Shown here piece by piece: positions 32,684-44,894 of a stretch of DNA of 64,000 bases. The number at the start of each line of letters is the position of its first letter. Position 1 is the first letter of the stretch. The notes under the pieces are model-generated. The model saw nothing but the letters and a program-made list of their open reading frames with translations. It was not told where the DNA came from and ran no database searches. The position numbers and the translations under genes are program-made. Source of the DNA: Adiantum capillus-veneris (taxonomy: Eukaryota; Streptophyta; Polypodiopsida; Polypodiales; Pteridaceae); contig CM043953.1 in NCBI GenBank assembly GCA_014529385.2, forward strand, positions 110,924,549 to 110,988,548, given 5' to 3'.

Positions 32684-34428
32684 CACTAGAATGATACCTC
32701 ATTCTCACTATGATATACAAAAATGAATCAAAGACTGAGTCGATTTTGTGTCGATCCTTGTCCTTTGTCTAAAACTAGCTATCTTTTGAACTGATGTGTT
32801 CTATTGTGTATACTTATTAGTTTGAAACAGTAACACACACGCTATAGATCCACACAAATATAGTATACACACAATCAAACACAAGCACATAGGCACACAG
32901 AATTCAAAGAAATTTAGAAACAAATGAGTTTTCTACAATTAATTGTTAAATCAAAAAAATTAGGTGATTTGTAAAAGATTTCAATGATTGTCTGGTTGAA
33001 TAATTGTAGTTATTCTGAATATCAATGTTGTAAATTTAGAGCTTTGCTTTAAATTTAACTTATAATTTTTAAACTTATGGTTTTCATGTTTAGAATATAA
33101 AATTTAGATTTTCACTTTGTCATTAACTTGTGTTATGTTTAAAAATTGAATTTAGTTTAGTTTAGGATTAACATTTTGACTAGATTTAGATTTTTAATTA
33201 GTTTGGTCATTTTAGTCTGCTTAGGGTTAGCTACTTAAAGTTTATGGTTTATGAATTGGCCGGTTTAGAGTTATCTGATCTAATAGTTCCCTTAAGCAAG
33301 CCACTCTGTACAATCCTCTTAAAGCTAGCTGCTAGGAGTCGGTCATGTAAAGCCGCTTAGGGTTGTCCATGTAAAGCCACTTAGAATTGGCTGCTCTTAC
33401 GGGGCTTCCCGGGACACTCAAGATGAACACCTTCACCTAGAGGCCAAGGGACCGCAACTTGGAGCTTGCATGCTGGGAGTCTCGCGTCCACTGACGTGAG
33501 TCCGGCGGCTCTTGATGGGCTCCTCCAAAAAACGGCCCGAGTTCACGTCTTGCTTGACATGCGTGGGAGCCTTGGTGGCACCACGTGGAATTGAAGTTTA
33601 GTTGAGTGCAGAAGCGTCTTTAGGTTCAATGTTGAGAGAACGAGGCTATTCGGGCCTTGAGCGCATATCTAAGAGGTCCCCCTGGAACTCTCTCAGGCCA
33701 CTTTGGGCTCTAAACCGGCTTAGGGCCACGTTGCCTTAAAATTTTTAATCCACAAAGGAGTAGACACTTAGTGCTAGCATCTTATGGTTCTAGCTGCTAA
33801 GAATGGGCCATGCATACCATTTAGGGTTGGTCGCTATAATATGGCTTAAGGTTGCATTGGTTTGGTTTGGTAGTTTTAGTATGTTTAGGGCTAATTGCTT
33901 AGGGTTAGTGGCTTTTGGTTTGATCACTTAAGGTTTTTTATTTGAAATTGATTGGATGCACAAACCAACTTAGCACCATGTGGCTTTCGCCATTTCAATC
34001 TTCTTAGGGCTAGCCTAATGGTTGGTGGATTTTAATTTGGTCGCTTCAGGTTGGAACCCAAGGTGGCCACTTTTCAAAATGAGTATCATATCAGATAAGT
34101 TAACCGAAGAATTATGCAAAATGTATACTTTGTTGTGTAAAGTCTCTAAAGAGTTGGCACTCTAAACCGGCTTAGGGCCTTGTTGGTTTGGCCATTTCAT
34201 TCTAGCAAAAATCTAAACAACAGAAAGCAGAAGGAAACCTAGATGTTTATGAATATTAAACCACTAAAAATTCACATTTATTAGTGCTAACCCAGTTAAC
34301 TATGGCTAATGCAAATTCATAAGCCTACTAACTTAGAAAACCATATGAACATTTTTTATGCAAAAACCAAACCTATACATATTTATGGGTTATAAATGAG
34401 CTCAGAAACCTATGGTAAGTCATAGGCT
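32684..34428. other. Unassigned DNA with a GC-rich patch
   Basis: No gene was recognised. 33390-33720 is notably GC-richer than its surroundings, and scattered TTAGGGTT-like words occur at 33220-34060 without a regular period. It may be decayed LTR or gene sequence. Confidence 0.4.
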
Positions 34429-34716
34429 CTGAAGTCTGGTCTTCAAAGGATTATGTAATCTCAATACAAATTGTGCTACTTTGACTTCTTGAGTCATTCC
34501 TGCTAGAGAAAATTTGACAAGAGTCAAGAAATGTTGGTAATATGACTCTAGGTATCTAGTTTCTTGAGTGCAATCAAGAAACTTATTCATGCGGTTAGAA
34601 TGATATAATTTTTTATGCTACTCCTTCTTTAGTTGATCTTTCAGATAATCCCAAGTTGTTGCAATAGAGTCAACATTATTCTCAGTACAATGGTCTCTCC
34701 ACCAATGCTTGTGTAG
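34429..34716 (-). pseudogene. Gypsy-type gag fragment K
   Basis: About 95 minus-strand codons are open except for one TAG. The translation has Retrotrans_gag character: HWWRDHCTENNVDSIATTWDYL, then RMNKFLDCTQETRYLESYYQ, then QFVLRLHNPLKTRLQ, the usual helix pattern of particle-forming Gag. Both ends are cut off. The upstream end meets the repeated LTR-like block of element J, which probably inserted here. It is not close to the gags of D, E, F or H. Confidence 0.65.
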
Positions 34717-35685
34717 AAGGTGGGAACTACCTCTAGCAAGATTGGTGGACGTATGAAGCTTCTAGAAACAGTAACAAGTGAGTTAGGATAGTAACTGACA
34801 ATGCACAGTCAATCAAGCGTCGATCCAACGGCCTATAAATAGGACTTGTTACTCATTTTGTAGTACTTATGATTCCCTAAAATCCTTAGACGCCTAGATT
34901 TTGAGCTACTTGTGCTCTTTGTATCACTTTGTAATCATTTTTTGTACTCTCTCCCTTTCTATAATTCCAAAGACAACTATTAGTATTCTTGATGCTCACC
35001 ATTTGTAATATAATTATGTTGAATGCAGTCCCAGTTCCATTGAGTCTCAGTTACAGTCTCTTGTCTTTCTAGTCTAAGTGTTTTTTAATTTCAGTCCTAG
35101 TTCTATCTTCCAATAGTCTGAAGTTCTCTCTAAATATTGTGACTCTAAAATCTCTAATTCTAAGTACCAACCTCGAATAGCTATCTGAACACATCCAATT
35201 GATTCCATTTTGGCAATCAGGATGGAACTACCTCTACTAGGATTGGCAGACGTATGAAGCTTCCAGAAGCAGTAACTAGCAAGTTACCACAGTAATTGAC
35301 AGTGCACAACTAGTCTACCTATAAATAGGACTCATTACTCATTTTGTAGGACTTTTGCTTCCCTAGAATCCTTAGATGCCTAGGTTGTGAGCTTCTTGTG
35401 CTCTTTGTATCAATTTGTAGTCATTTGTTGCACTCTCTCTCTTTCTATAATTCCAAAGCCAACTACTGGTATACTTGATGCTCACCAATTGTAATATGAT
35501 TATGATCCCAAGTCCAGTTTCTTATTCTTTTAGTTCCAATGTTTTCTCATTTCAGTTCCAGTTCTCTCTTCCAGTAGTTTGAAGTTCTCTCTAAACTGGA
35601 ATAGTTTTCTGAATCCAGCTCATTTCATTTTGGTGATTATGGTGGTTTGAGATAAGTTGCACTATCACAAACGAACTACCTCCCA
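34716..35685 (+). repeat. Element J LTR region containing a 490-bp tandem duplication
   Basis: Two diverged direct copies, about 34720-35215 and 35216-35640, share ACTACCTCTA, GACGTATGAAGCTTC, CCTATAAATAGGAC (TATA-like) and TCTTTCTATAATTCCAAAG. The second is followed by a tRNA-Met primer site at 35688, so it ends in the 5' LTR of J. The left limit is approximate. Confidence 0.6.
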
Positions 35686-35687
35686 AT

Positions 35688-35700
35688 TGGTATTAGAGCT
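35688..35700 (+). other. Element J primer-binding site (initiator tRNA-Met variant)
   Basis: TGGTATTAGAGCT, two bases after a CCCA LTR end. It is the same variant as element C, although the downstream coding sequence is not copia-like. Confidence 0.75.
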
Positions 35701-35710
35701 AGTGTATGTC

Positions 35711-38170
35711 AACAATGCCACCTAGATCAAGAACCAGAGGTTGATGACCAACAACTTGGTTTATGGAAAATCAAGAGAGAGTCAATCCAATTCCAGAAGA
35801 GACTAAAGTAGGATATTAAACCTATCCACACCCTGGGAATAAAATTGAGGTTGCTCCATGAGGGGGAGCTACTAATGAATCAAGGGATTTGTAGCATTCC
35901 ATTCATTCCAAGCGTTGGAGAATTGAAAGGGATGCAAGGATGAATAAATCTCGTGGATCTAAAAGTCAAAAGCAAACCGATGAAATGATAGGAGTTGAAG
36001 AACTCATCACTCATCGCTCATCACACAAGGAAACCAAGAAGACAATAGAAGATACAATAGAAGAGAGAGTCTCAGAGACAGAGATAGAGAATTGTGAGGC
36101 TAATACTCATCTCAAAGACAAAGACAGTCTCAGAGACAGAGACAAATAATTGTGAGGCTGATCTTATCACTATGACAAGATAATGTGACGCAACAAGAAG
36201 CCAATACACAAAACCTAAATCAGCAAAAGCAAGGAACATTCCACTGACCTATAATTTTTTTTTCCAATATTCAAAGGAGGGAAAAAGGATGTTCCCGATG
36301 TACACATACAAGCTTTTGAGCAGTATGCAAAGTTGAAATATATTGATGAAGATGAATGGGGGGAGTATTTTCCCTCAAACACTGAAGGACGCAACTACAA
36401 AATGGTAATACCATTACCCAAGTTACCAACTCAAATTATATCGCAAGCTCATTAGATCCTTTAAGTTGAAATACTGAGGCAATAGGGGGAATGAAGATAT
36501 TCTCTGTGAGCTTGATAAGATCAAGTAGGGATAATTGTCAGTCAGGATTTATGTGGAAAAAATAAAAGAATTGACCAAACAATTGCAAGAACCGCCCTCG
36601 AGAAAAGGATGAGATCTTGGTTCCTGAATGGCTTTAAGAGTAAGTAGTTGAGGGAGCAAGAGGTACCATCATCAACAAAGAAATTCAATGACCTAGCACA
36701 AAGAGCACTGAAATTGGAGCAGCATGCAAAAAAGGAGAAGGGCCACAAAGAATACAATCTAGTGATGATGAATCCTCTACTGAAAAGATATCTTGATCCA
36801 CTTCCAGTTCCACGTCGTTTGAAAGAAAGCCAAATGACAAAGGTAAATCTAAGAAAGGGTCCTCGACCAAGAATATTGAAAAAATGTCGATACAAATTTC
36901 TAAGATAGCCAAGACAAGACCCTCAATATGGAAATAAGATATCTAGTGCTCTAAATGCATATCAAAGGACCATATGTTGAGTGAGTGTTCCTAGTGCACA
37001 TATTTCAAGGCCTTTGGTCATGTCTAGAATAATTGTGGGATTAGGATCCATCATTTTAAAAAGGAAATAGATCTATCAATAATAACACTAACCAATGCAG
37101 AAGCACCCAAAGCTGATGGAGCCAATGGGTCTAGAGCAAATAAAGCCACTACAAGCACTAGAATGGGTAGCGGATGCTACTAGAATGGAGTTGGTAGGGG
37201 TAGAGGTAGAGGAGACTTCACTAAGAGGAACATGAACTGCTACATTTATGGCAAGTATAGACACTAAGTTGTAGCTTAGTGTCCAGTCTTGCCAAAGTCA
37301 GAGGTAGCTAACCAAAAACCACCAGAGCTAGTACCAATAAGAGTGGTTGTCAGAAGCAAGGGAGTTGTAATTGAAGAGTTCCCACTAAAGAAGAGAATCA
37401 AAATTCTGAAGCCCAGAAGTGAGAACAACAAAAGAAGGTTTGGAAGGCTAAGGGTAAGGATAAGATTGCAGATGAATGGCATGAACAAAGGGAGCTTGCA
37501 AAAAAGATCAATCAGAACTTATCAAGGAAGCTGTAAGAACAACTAGAGAGTTTGAAAGCTCAAACCATTAAAAAGATACCACCCCAACCCTCAGAACCAA
37601 GAAAGAAGAAATCGAAAGAGAGGTTGGAGGAGCCTATGAATGTTGCATTAGAGAGCCTGGTTGATGAAACAAGGCAAGTAAGAGCACACTTGGAAAAACC
37701 TGGAAACATTGGCGTGGGGAAGAATCAGGAGCATTAATCATAGAGCCAGCGAACAAAGCAGAGCCAAACCAATGAAATGAAATTGTGAAGATTCTTAGGA
37801 GGAGAAGTCTTTTGGTTCAAACAGTGGTAGCTTGGGCAATGAGCAAGATAAAATATTTGTTAAGGTTAGTGAACAAATTCAATATTAACAATGGAACTGG
37901 ACAACATCCGAGGCACATTACCTGAGGCTGCCAACTTCATCAGACAAAAGAGAAAAGCCGAGGTAGAGGCCTGAATAGTGAATTTTCCAACCATCCAAGA
38001 TGATGAAGTTTCGATGATCCAAATCGGTTATAACCTCAAAAGACAATGGGAACCATTATCCGGTGTCATTCTGGATGGAGGTGTTGGAGTGGACATTCTT
38101 GGCGAGAATCTTAGACAAAAACTAGGGATAACTGAGATGAAGCCAACTCCATTCAGAATAGGAATGGTAG
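35711..38170 (+). pseudogene. Element J gag-protease remnant (gypsy-like), three zinc knuckles
   Basis: Heavily broken plus-strand coding sequence. Gag pieces lie at 35940-36149 and near 36650-36900. Zinc knuckles: 36947-36988 is a perfect C-x2-C-x4-H-x4-C (CSKCISKDHMLSEC); the next, ending near 37033, has Phe in place of its second Cys; a third at 37238-37282 has Tyr in place of its second Cys. A retropepsin motif ILDGGVGVDIL lies near 38070. Many stops and frame changes separate these. It ends at 38170, where element H begins. Reverse transcriptase and integrase would lie on the far side of H and are not visible. Confidence 0.7.
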
Positions 38171-39118
38171 TGATAGCCGTTTTTTGGCTCTCCGTAATTG
38201 CCATAGTGAGATAACTCACCTTACCAAAATCACATAAACATTGTGTCTTTTCATTGTATAGTTGTGTGCGAGTTATGGGTCTTTTCCCATATCTTCTTAA
38301 AAGCCTCAACTAACTAGTCACTAGGCTAGTTGAGCCAAAAAAATAAATACAAACAAAAATCAGAGTACATTATGGCCCATTGGTGTAAGTATTTCATTGT
38401 ATATAGGGCCTAAAAATAGGGAATTTTCATATTTATTTTGGTATTTATTTAAATATTTCTACCTAGGTGTGCGTTATTTTCCTATGTATGCTATGTACAT
38501 TGACTCACCATTACCACAATTTTTCTTATAATTTTGCATACTCTTTATTCCATATAGAAATATTTCATGCAAGCTTCTCTTATTTTTGGTGTAAATCCAC
38601 TCTAAGAAAAAACCTCAAAAAATACCTTCCACCATCAGTCATTGCCTTTCACTAAATTTCTATTTTCTACAGGTACTTATTCTTACCTCTTGTAAATAAA
38701 TATACATCAATAAAAAAAATGAGGGCCCTCATCATTTGATTCTCTCTATTTTCATATATTTGGTTTTTATATATATAGCCCACACTACTGTAGATTCCAT
38801 GAATTGTTTATATATACTAACCTGGTTTTTTCCATCATATCCATATATTATATTTATGCATAATCCTTAGCCATGCATATTTTTAAACCCCTAAGCATCA
38901 ATTAGGTCATGCTTTAATGCAAGGAGGGGCTCACCTTTGGAGCCATATGCAAATTCAACAAAAGGGGGGCCACTGAAGGTTTTTTTGTGAAGAAAAAGCT
39001 CAAAACTTTTCATAATTTTTGGAGCTACCACCAGTGAGGTATGATTTTTTGATTGGACCGCAGTCTGTCCACTTTTCTCACGAGTAGGCCATAGTCTTCT
39101 CTCACCTCTTTCCACACT

Positions 39119-39173
<55 letters not shown>

Positions 39174-40767
39174 ATTCCTCTCAACCCCTCACTCAAACCT
39201 ACACCTTCCATGGTTTCTCTCAACTTCTTCACCATTAACCTCCCATATTACTTCCATCGCTCTGATATGAGCTCTACATGTGCATACACCATCTCTTTGC
39301 CTCTCTCTATTACTTCCAAAGTACAATTCCATCTTACCCCTTCTCTATATACATAAAATTCAGCATGTAAACCATTATTAACCTCTACAAATTGAGAGAT
39401 CTCATGAACCTAATTTCCATTTGCATGGCGATAATCAACCTTGATGGCGGTGACATAAACAAGAGAGGAAGAAGAAGAGGATCGATAGTCATTTTGAGAA
39501 CCTACACAAGTAAGTCCAAAACTTCTTCAAGCTTCACCATCACAAGGATTTACTCACTTCATTCAACCATCTTACTTCATCCATCCACTTCATTCTACCC
39601 ATTGTAAATATATCATTAACTTTCTAGTGATTACTAACACTAACCACTAACATACTAACACAAAATAGCCATTGACCTAACCATAAAAGACACCTCACCT
39701 CAAGACATGTGCATAGTTACTCTCTCTCTCTCTCTCTCTCCTTCCTTAAAACTCTACTTTCACCTTATCTACAATCAATAATGCTCTCTTTTGAGCCCAC
39801 ATCCATGACTCAAGCAGACGAAGAAGGTCCACAATGTTTTGATATTCAGAAAAAATCATAATCCTGATTTGTTAACTTGTAAATTAGGATTTTCAATAAT
39901 CTTAATGAGAGGTCTCCACCCTATAAATATGCCCCTCTCCTTCTTATAAAAATGCCCAATATCACACATAGCATCCCAACACTCTATCTGTGAGGATAGA
40001 CTTAGATGTAGCAACCACTTTGTGAGCTTCACTTTGGTGTGAGATGAAGCTTTCAAGCTACACATTGCAAGTGAGAGAGTGTGAGTTCAAAATCTCAAAA
40101 CCACTATTGTATATGTTCCTCCATCATCAATAACTTAAGGTTTGGTGCATCAAAGGTGTGATTCAACGTTCAAATCTTCGTCCTTCCACTTGTGCGATAC
40201 GGTTTGGTGAATTCAAGGTGACTTGTGTATTTTAAGTTTCTATCATTTGATCTTGTTTAAGATAGTGTTCTAGTGTGTTTTCATTGCCAATTTTTTGTCC
40301 ATTGTAAGAGGGTATTGTGGTGAGAGGTCTCCCACACCCTAAGACAGTCTGTGTGTGTTGACAATGTTTAGCATTCACTAAGCATTGAGTTAGTTTTGTA
40401 CAAGCTCCACAATAGTTTCATAACGAACCATCTCCATTTGCAAGTCACAAACAAATTATTACACAAGTTCCATTTCTCTCTCTCTTCCTTTGCTCTAGCT
40501 TGCTCTGCTCCATTTGGTGCGTGTCTTGGTATGATATTGCTTGCGTGTGTTTTGTGACGCATCTTCTTGGGTGTGGAAAAATCTCTCTTCTTGCATCCTA
40601 GTTTGCATACCATAACTAGGTGGTTCCCCTTCACTTGTTTGGTTGTGGGTTTGTTGTTGTTATTTATTGCTTGTGGTTGACCCAGGCCCACCCCCAATTG
40701 AGCAGCACGGGAGCCTTGAGGGGTATTTAGAGGTCGCCTCTCTTGTTTCCCACCTTGGACCGCCTCA
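38171..40767 (+). repeat. Element H 5' LTR
   Basis: 2597 bp, TGATAGCCGTTTTTTGG...GGACCGCCTCA. It is homologous along its length to the two LTRs of F (opposite strand). It contains (CA)n at 39122-39171 and (TC)n at 39719-39740. Confidence 0.88.
39122..39171. repeat. (CA)n microsatellite in the H LTR
   Basis: About 25 CA units; only a short TG run is present at the matching place in the F LTRs (near 48500 and 53730). Confidence 0.92.
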
Positions 40768-40771
40768 ATTT

Positions 40772-40789
40772 TGGTGCCCCCACTGAGGA
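40772..40789 (+). other. Element H candidate primer-binding site
   Basis: TGGTGCCCCCACTGAGGA, four bases after the LTR end; F and D have near-identical sites. The tRNA is unidentified. Confidence 0.6.
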
Positions 40790-41093
40790 GGGACTTGTGT
40801 CTATTGTTGTTACATATTGCATGAATGTTTAGCTTTTAAAAATAATCAAGTAGATTGCATGAATCAAGAAAATTTGTATGATCCTTTTATTCCCATTGCA
40901 AGGCAGAAGGTACACATCATTGTTAGTACTAAGCTGCAATTTTAACTTGTAATTCGTAGAATTTTAGGTCCCCTTAGGTTGGCTGAGATAAATGCTTCAA
41001 TAAATCCTTTTATTTTGCCTCTCATTAGGTATGATCTTAGTTTGGACATCTATATTTTTTGTTTTGTTTTAAGCATTAGGTCATGCATAGACC

Positions 41094-41312
41094 ATGGATA
41101 ATGGCCCAAGAATAGAGGTTTTTCCCTTCCATTTCACTCCACACATTAGAATAAACGTTGCAATTAGAAGAAAGATCCATTTTCAACAACGTACGGTGTT
41201 CATGTTTGGTGCCCAAAGAGTAGGAGAAATTCTCGCATCACCAAACCTTGTCATCCTACCTCTTGTTGCCTATCATGGATCATTTGATGTGCATATTATT
41301 AATTTATTGTAA
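41094..41312 (+). CDS. Conserved 72-residue small ORF of element H, unknown function
   Basis: ATG 41094 to TAA 41312, in the leader between primer site and gag. The product begins MDNGPRIEVFPFHFTPHI, has a basic core (RRKIHFQQR, FMFGAQRVGEIL) and ends SFDVHIINLL. It aligns gap-free over all 72 residues with the small ORF of element D (18380-18598), about 46% identical, although LTRs and internal DNA of D and H are otherwise different. It is intact while the gag after it is full of stops. F, which shares the LTR and leader start of H, lacks it. It matches no family I recognise. Confidence 0.7.
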   Translation: MDNGPRIEVFPFHFTPHIRINVAIRRKIHFQQRTVFMFGAQRVGEILASPNLVILPLVAYHGSFDVHIINLL

Positions 41313-41364
41313 AATATATTGCAATTTAGAAAACATTATTGTGTAATTTTTTTAAGAAAAAAAA

Positions 41365-43019
41365 ATGCGTTTTCACTTTGAAATCGATTCAATGGAGGCC
41401 CAACGCCAAATGTGAGGATATACTCTCTTTTTTGGAGAGCCTGGCGAGGATGCCGAGATATTTTGAGCAAATTTTAAAATGGCTTGCCGCATAAAAAGAG
41501 TGATAGGAGAGGAGGAACGCTTAGAAATGTTTGAGGTAGTTCTGAGGAAGGATGCTAGCACTTGGTTTGACTCTCTATCTCAAGAGATTAAGGGAAACTA
41601 TAACGAAGTTGTTGATCATTTCAAGTGATACTTCTTTGATACTCAAAACACTCAAAAGCTATGGCAAGACATCATTTCTCACAAACAAAAGAGTTAGATG
41701 ACTACTACATGTATAACCAAGAGTCTCTACGTCTTTGGGTTGTATGGGTGAGAAATGTTGCTAACCTTGGTGATGGTGCAGAGTTCCTAAAGAAGGAGAG
41801 GTTCATAACCGGTCTCTTTTCCACACTCAAGATAAAAGTTGAGGCAGGTGCACCTACCACCTTTGATGCTACTGAAACTAGGGCTATTGAGAAGTATAGA
41901 AAACTCAAGTGCCTAAGGGTAGAGGTTCTAATAGAGGGTCCTAGACCTAAGGGAAAATTGCAAGCGTCAACATCTAGAGAGATTCCTGAGGTAATGTATG
42001 AAGTGATTGAGAAGTTTAATGAATATTTAAGCAACCTATCAATTCAACTTGCACAAGCTATAGGTCCAAAGGAACAAGCAAGGAAGTCAGAAGAGCAAGA
42101 GCCACCACGACCTAAGAGGGTCTTGCAATGTTGGAATTGCGAAGAGTCTGGACATGGGATGTATAATTGTCCTTGGCCCCGTGGGGAGCCAGGGAGACCT
42201 AACTTGAATTACCCACCAGTGATGAATGCAGGTGAAGGAACTAGTCAACAAACACGGCTTCTGCAAAGACCAAATGGAGCAAGACCACCTGCACAAGGAG
42301 AGGAAGGAGTTCCACCTTTGCTAGATCCAAATGTTCATGTGGTAGAGGTGACAAATTCCAATGATGTGGACATGGACGCAAATGGCATTAAGCGTGGCCG
42401 TGGAAAAGGTAAGGAGAAAGAAGGAGTCAAGTCACAAAGTGATCATGGACGAGAAAACAAGGCAAAGGATACCAAAAAGCTCAAGAGGACCCGACGTCGT
42501 ATCAACCTCAAAGACTTCCCTCTTGGACATGGTATGGCTCCATACAACCTATTGGAAGATATGAGAGGTAAGGGCCCTGATATCTCATGGCCTCAATTTC
42601 TTGCATTGTGTCCACAAGTTAGAAGGGATTTAATGAAGGTAGTTAGCAGTAAGAGAAAGATAAAAGAAAGCGTGCACGTTGTGAAAATTGCACAAGCTGA
42701 AATGAATGAGGACATTACATCGGTGCTAGACTGTTACATCAAAGGAAGATTGGTTAGGAAAGGTCTAGTGGATGGAGGTGCACAAATTTGCATCATGACA
42801 AAGGGACTCATGCAAAGACTAGTCATGCATATCCATGAGACACTTGAAATCAAAGTGAAAGTGGAAAACAATAGCAAGGCTAGGTACGTAGGCATTTGTA
42901 AAAATGTCTTTGTGGAGGCCTTTGACATTAAGAAGGCAGTGGATTTTTATGTTATGTCGACCAAGGGTAGTGGCTATCCATTTATCCTAGGAAGACCATG
43001 GCTAATGAAAATGTGAGCT
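41365..43019 (+). pseudogene. Element H gag and protease (gypsy)
   Basis: Gag starts at ATG 41365 and has TGA codons at 41413-41415, 41464-41466 and 41626-41628 plus a frameshift near 41650; from 41661 the frame is open. Features: FFGEPGEDAEIF, then the Gag core, a zinc knuckle CWNCEESGHGMYNC near 42127-42168, a basic KR-rich stretch near 42395-42510, and a retropepsin with RKGLVDGGAQICIM near 42755 and FILGRPWL near 42985. A TGA at 43014-43016 separates it from the next segment in the same frame. It would supply particle protein and maturation protease for the group. Confidence 0.85.
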
Positions 43020-44894
43020 TTGCAGGATTGGGAAAGTGAAAAGTTGATTTATAGGAATGAAAATCATAAGAAGCTTGTCTTTGACATGAAGGAGCAACGT
43101 CAAGACGGGCTCCATGAAGAATTGCAAAGTGAGCTAGAAGAAGACTGGACTGATAACACTTCAGAAGAAGAAGGTAGCGGTAGCACTACAGAAGAGGAGT
43201 CTTCCATTGAAGTAATGGGGGTAAGGTTTAAGCCAAGCAACCATGAAACCTCTTGTCAAGGTTTGGGGGAGGTAGGTCCCCAAGAGAACCAAAATGTGGA
43301 AGATGAAGGAATGTTAGAAGGTATGTTGTCCAAAACACTTACAAAGGATGAAAGAGAGGAGTTCAAAGGTGTGTTAAGAAAATTTCCTAGGATTTTTTCT
43401 AAAGACTACACTGACGTGCGTGGAGTAGATGATGTCCAACACAAGATCGAGCTAAAGCCAGAGGCCACACCTAAAGCTCAAAAGTTACGAATACTAGGAG
43501 TCATCAAGGAGCAGGCTTTACTCAAGGAGGTAAGAAATCTTCTAGAAGTAAGTTTCATTTATCCAGTGGAGAATTCTGAGTGGGTCTCTCCTGTTGTTGT
43601 CACTCCCTAGAAAAACGGCAAGTGGAGGGTGTCTGTGGATTACCGTCCACTAAATGAGGCAACAAAAAGAGATCACTTTCCCCTCCCATTTCAGGACGAG
43701 ATACTAAATGAGGTAGCTGGTCATGAGAATTGCACTGTGTGTGATGGCTACTCGGGCTACTTTCAAATAGGTACCTCATTAGAGGATCAATTGAAAACAA
43801 CCTTCATCACTCCGTGGGGTTGTTATGCTTTCAGAGGCATGCCATTTGGCCTGACAAATGCTCCTGCAACTTTCCAATGCTTCATGAACATGGTGTTTCA
43901 AGCATTCTTTGAAAAGTCCATTAGGGTTTTTATTGATGATTTTTGCATTTGTAGCTCAAAATCATTACATCTACAAAGGGTAGAAGAAGGTTTAAAGAAA
44001 CTCTCTGACATGGGAGGTCAACTCAAACCCGACAAATTCCAGATAGGTGAGGATAAAGTGATCTTGCTTGGTCACAAGGTTTCCTATAAAGGTATTGAGG
44101 TGGATCCTTCAAAGGCAAAGGCTCTTATTGAGTTACCACACCCAAAAGTCTTAAGGAGGTCATCTCATTCATTCAAAAGGTGAAGTATATGTCATGCTTC
44201 ATTCACTTAACCTCGGAGTTACTTCACCCCTTGCAAAAATTAACACAACAAGTCAATTTTGTTTGGTTTGATGAGCTTGAAGAATATTTTTGTAACATCA
44301 AAGTCATTCTGTCAGAGCTACCAACACTTATGTCTCCTTGTTGGGAGTACAAATTTTTTGTTAGCTCTAGTGTTGAAAAAGAAACAATTGGTGTTGTTTT
44401 GCTACAACAAGATCCCCACAACACCAGGATGCGACCCATCTACTTTGCTAGTATGGTCATGAATGCTTTGGAGAGAGGCTACACAGAAGCAGAACTCATG
44501 ATGCTTTCTCTCATGTTTGTGGTGAGAAAGTCCTACTTGCTACCAAAACCTTTTGTAATTCTCACTGCAATTTTTTTTTTCCCTTGGGTGTCATCTCAAA
44601 TGAATCTTAGTACTAGGATCTCTAACTGGTTTATGGAGTTGCAAGAGTTTCAACACTCCTTCAAGGTAGAAGATAGTGTGCATGCACAATTGGTGGGGAT
44701 TCTCACTTATAGGGTACATGAGAAGGAGATTAAGGTGCCTGAAGCAAAGACCCTACCATTGCCACCACCAAAAAGTATTCTTAATTATTTTACCTTGTTC
44801 TTTGATGGAGCTTTTCGACGAGCCACAGGAAAAGCAGGGGGGAGGGCTAGTGTTGCTCAACCCAAGTGGAGAGGTGGTCATGAAAGAGAAGGTC
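43020..44894 (+). pseudogene. Element H reverse transcriptase and RNase H (gypsy)
   Basis: It continues the protease frame through an acidic linker, then the reverse transcriptase: WRVSVDYRPLNEAT, then FRGMPFGLTNAPATFQ and the catalytic VFIDDF near 43930. A TAG at 43608-43610 and a one-base frameshift near 44156 break it. RNase H follows (FVSSSVEKETIGVVLLQQD), then the start of a second RNase H (LFFDGAFR near 44800) with another frameshift near 44840. The frame that carries the second domain is in phase with 58245 across the G insertion. Reverse transcriptase, RNase H, second RNase H, integrase is the order of Tat-lineage elements. Confidence 0.85.
44890..44894. repeat. Target duplication AGGTC, left of element G
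   Basis: Perfect match to 58240-58244. Confidence 0.92.

Noticed and set aside
33220-34060. Many TTAGGG/TTTAGG words suggesting an interstitial telomere
   Set aside because: They are irregularly spaced, without tandem TTTAGGG, and mixed with other AT-rich words; more likely chance or decayed repeat.
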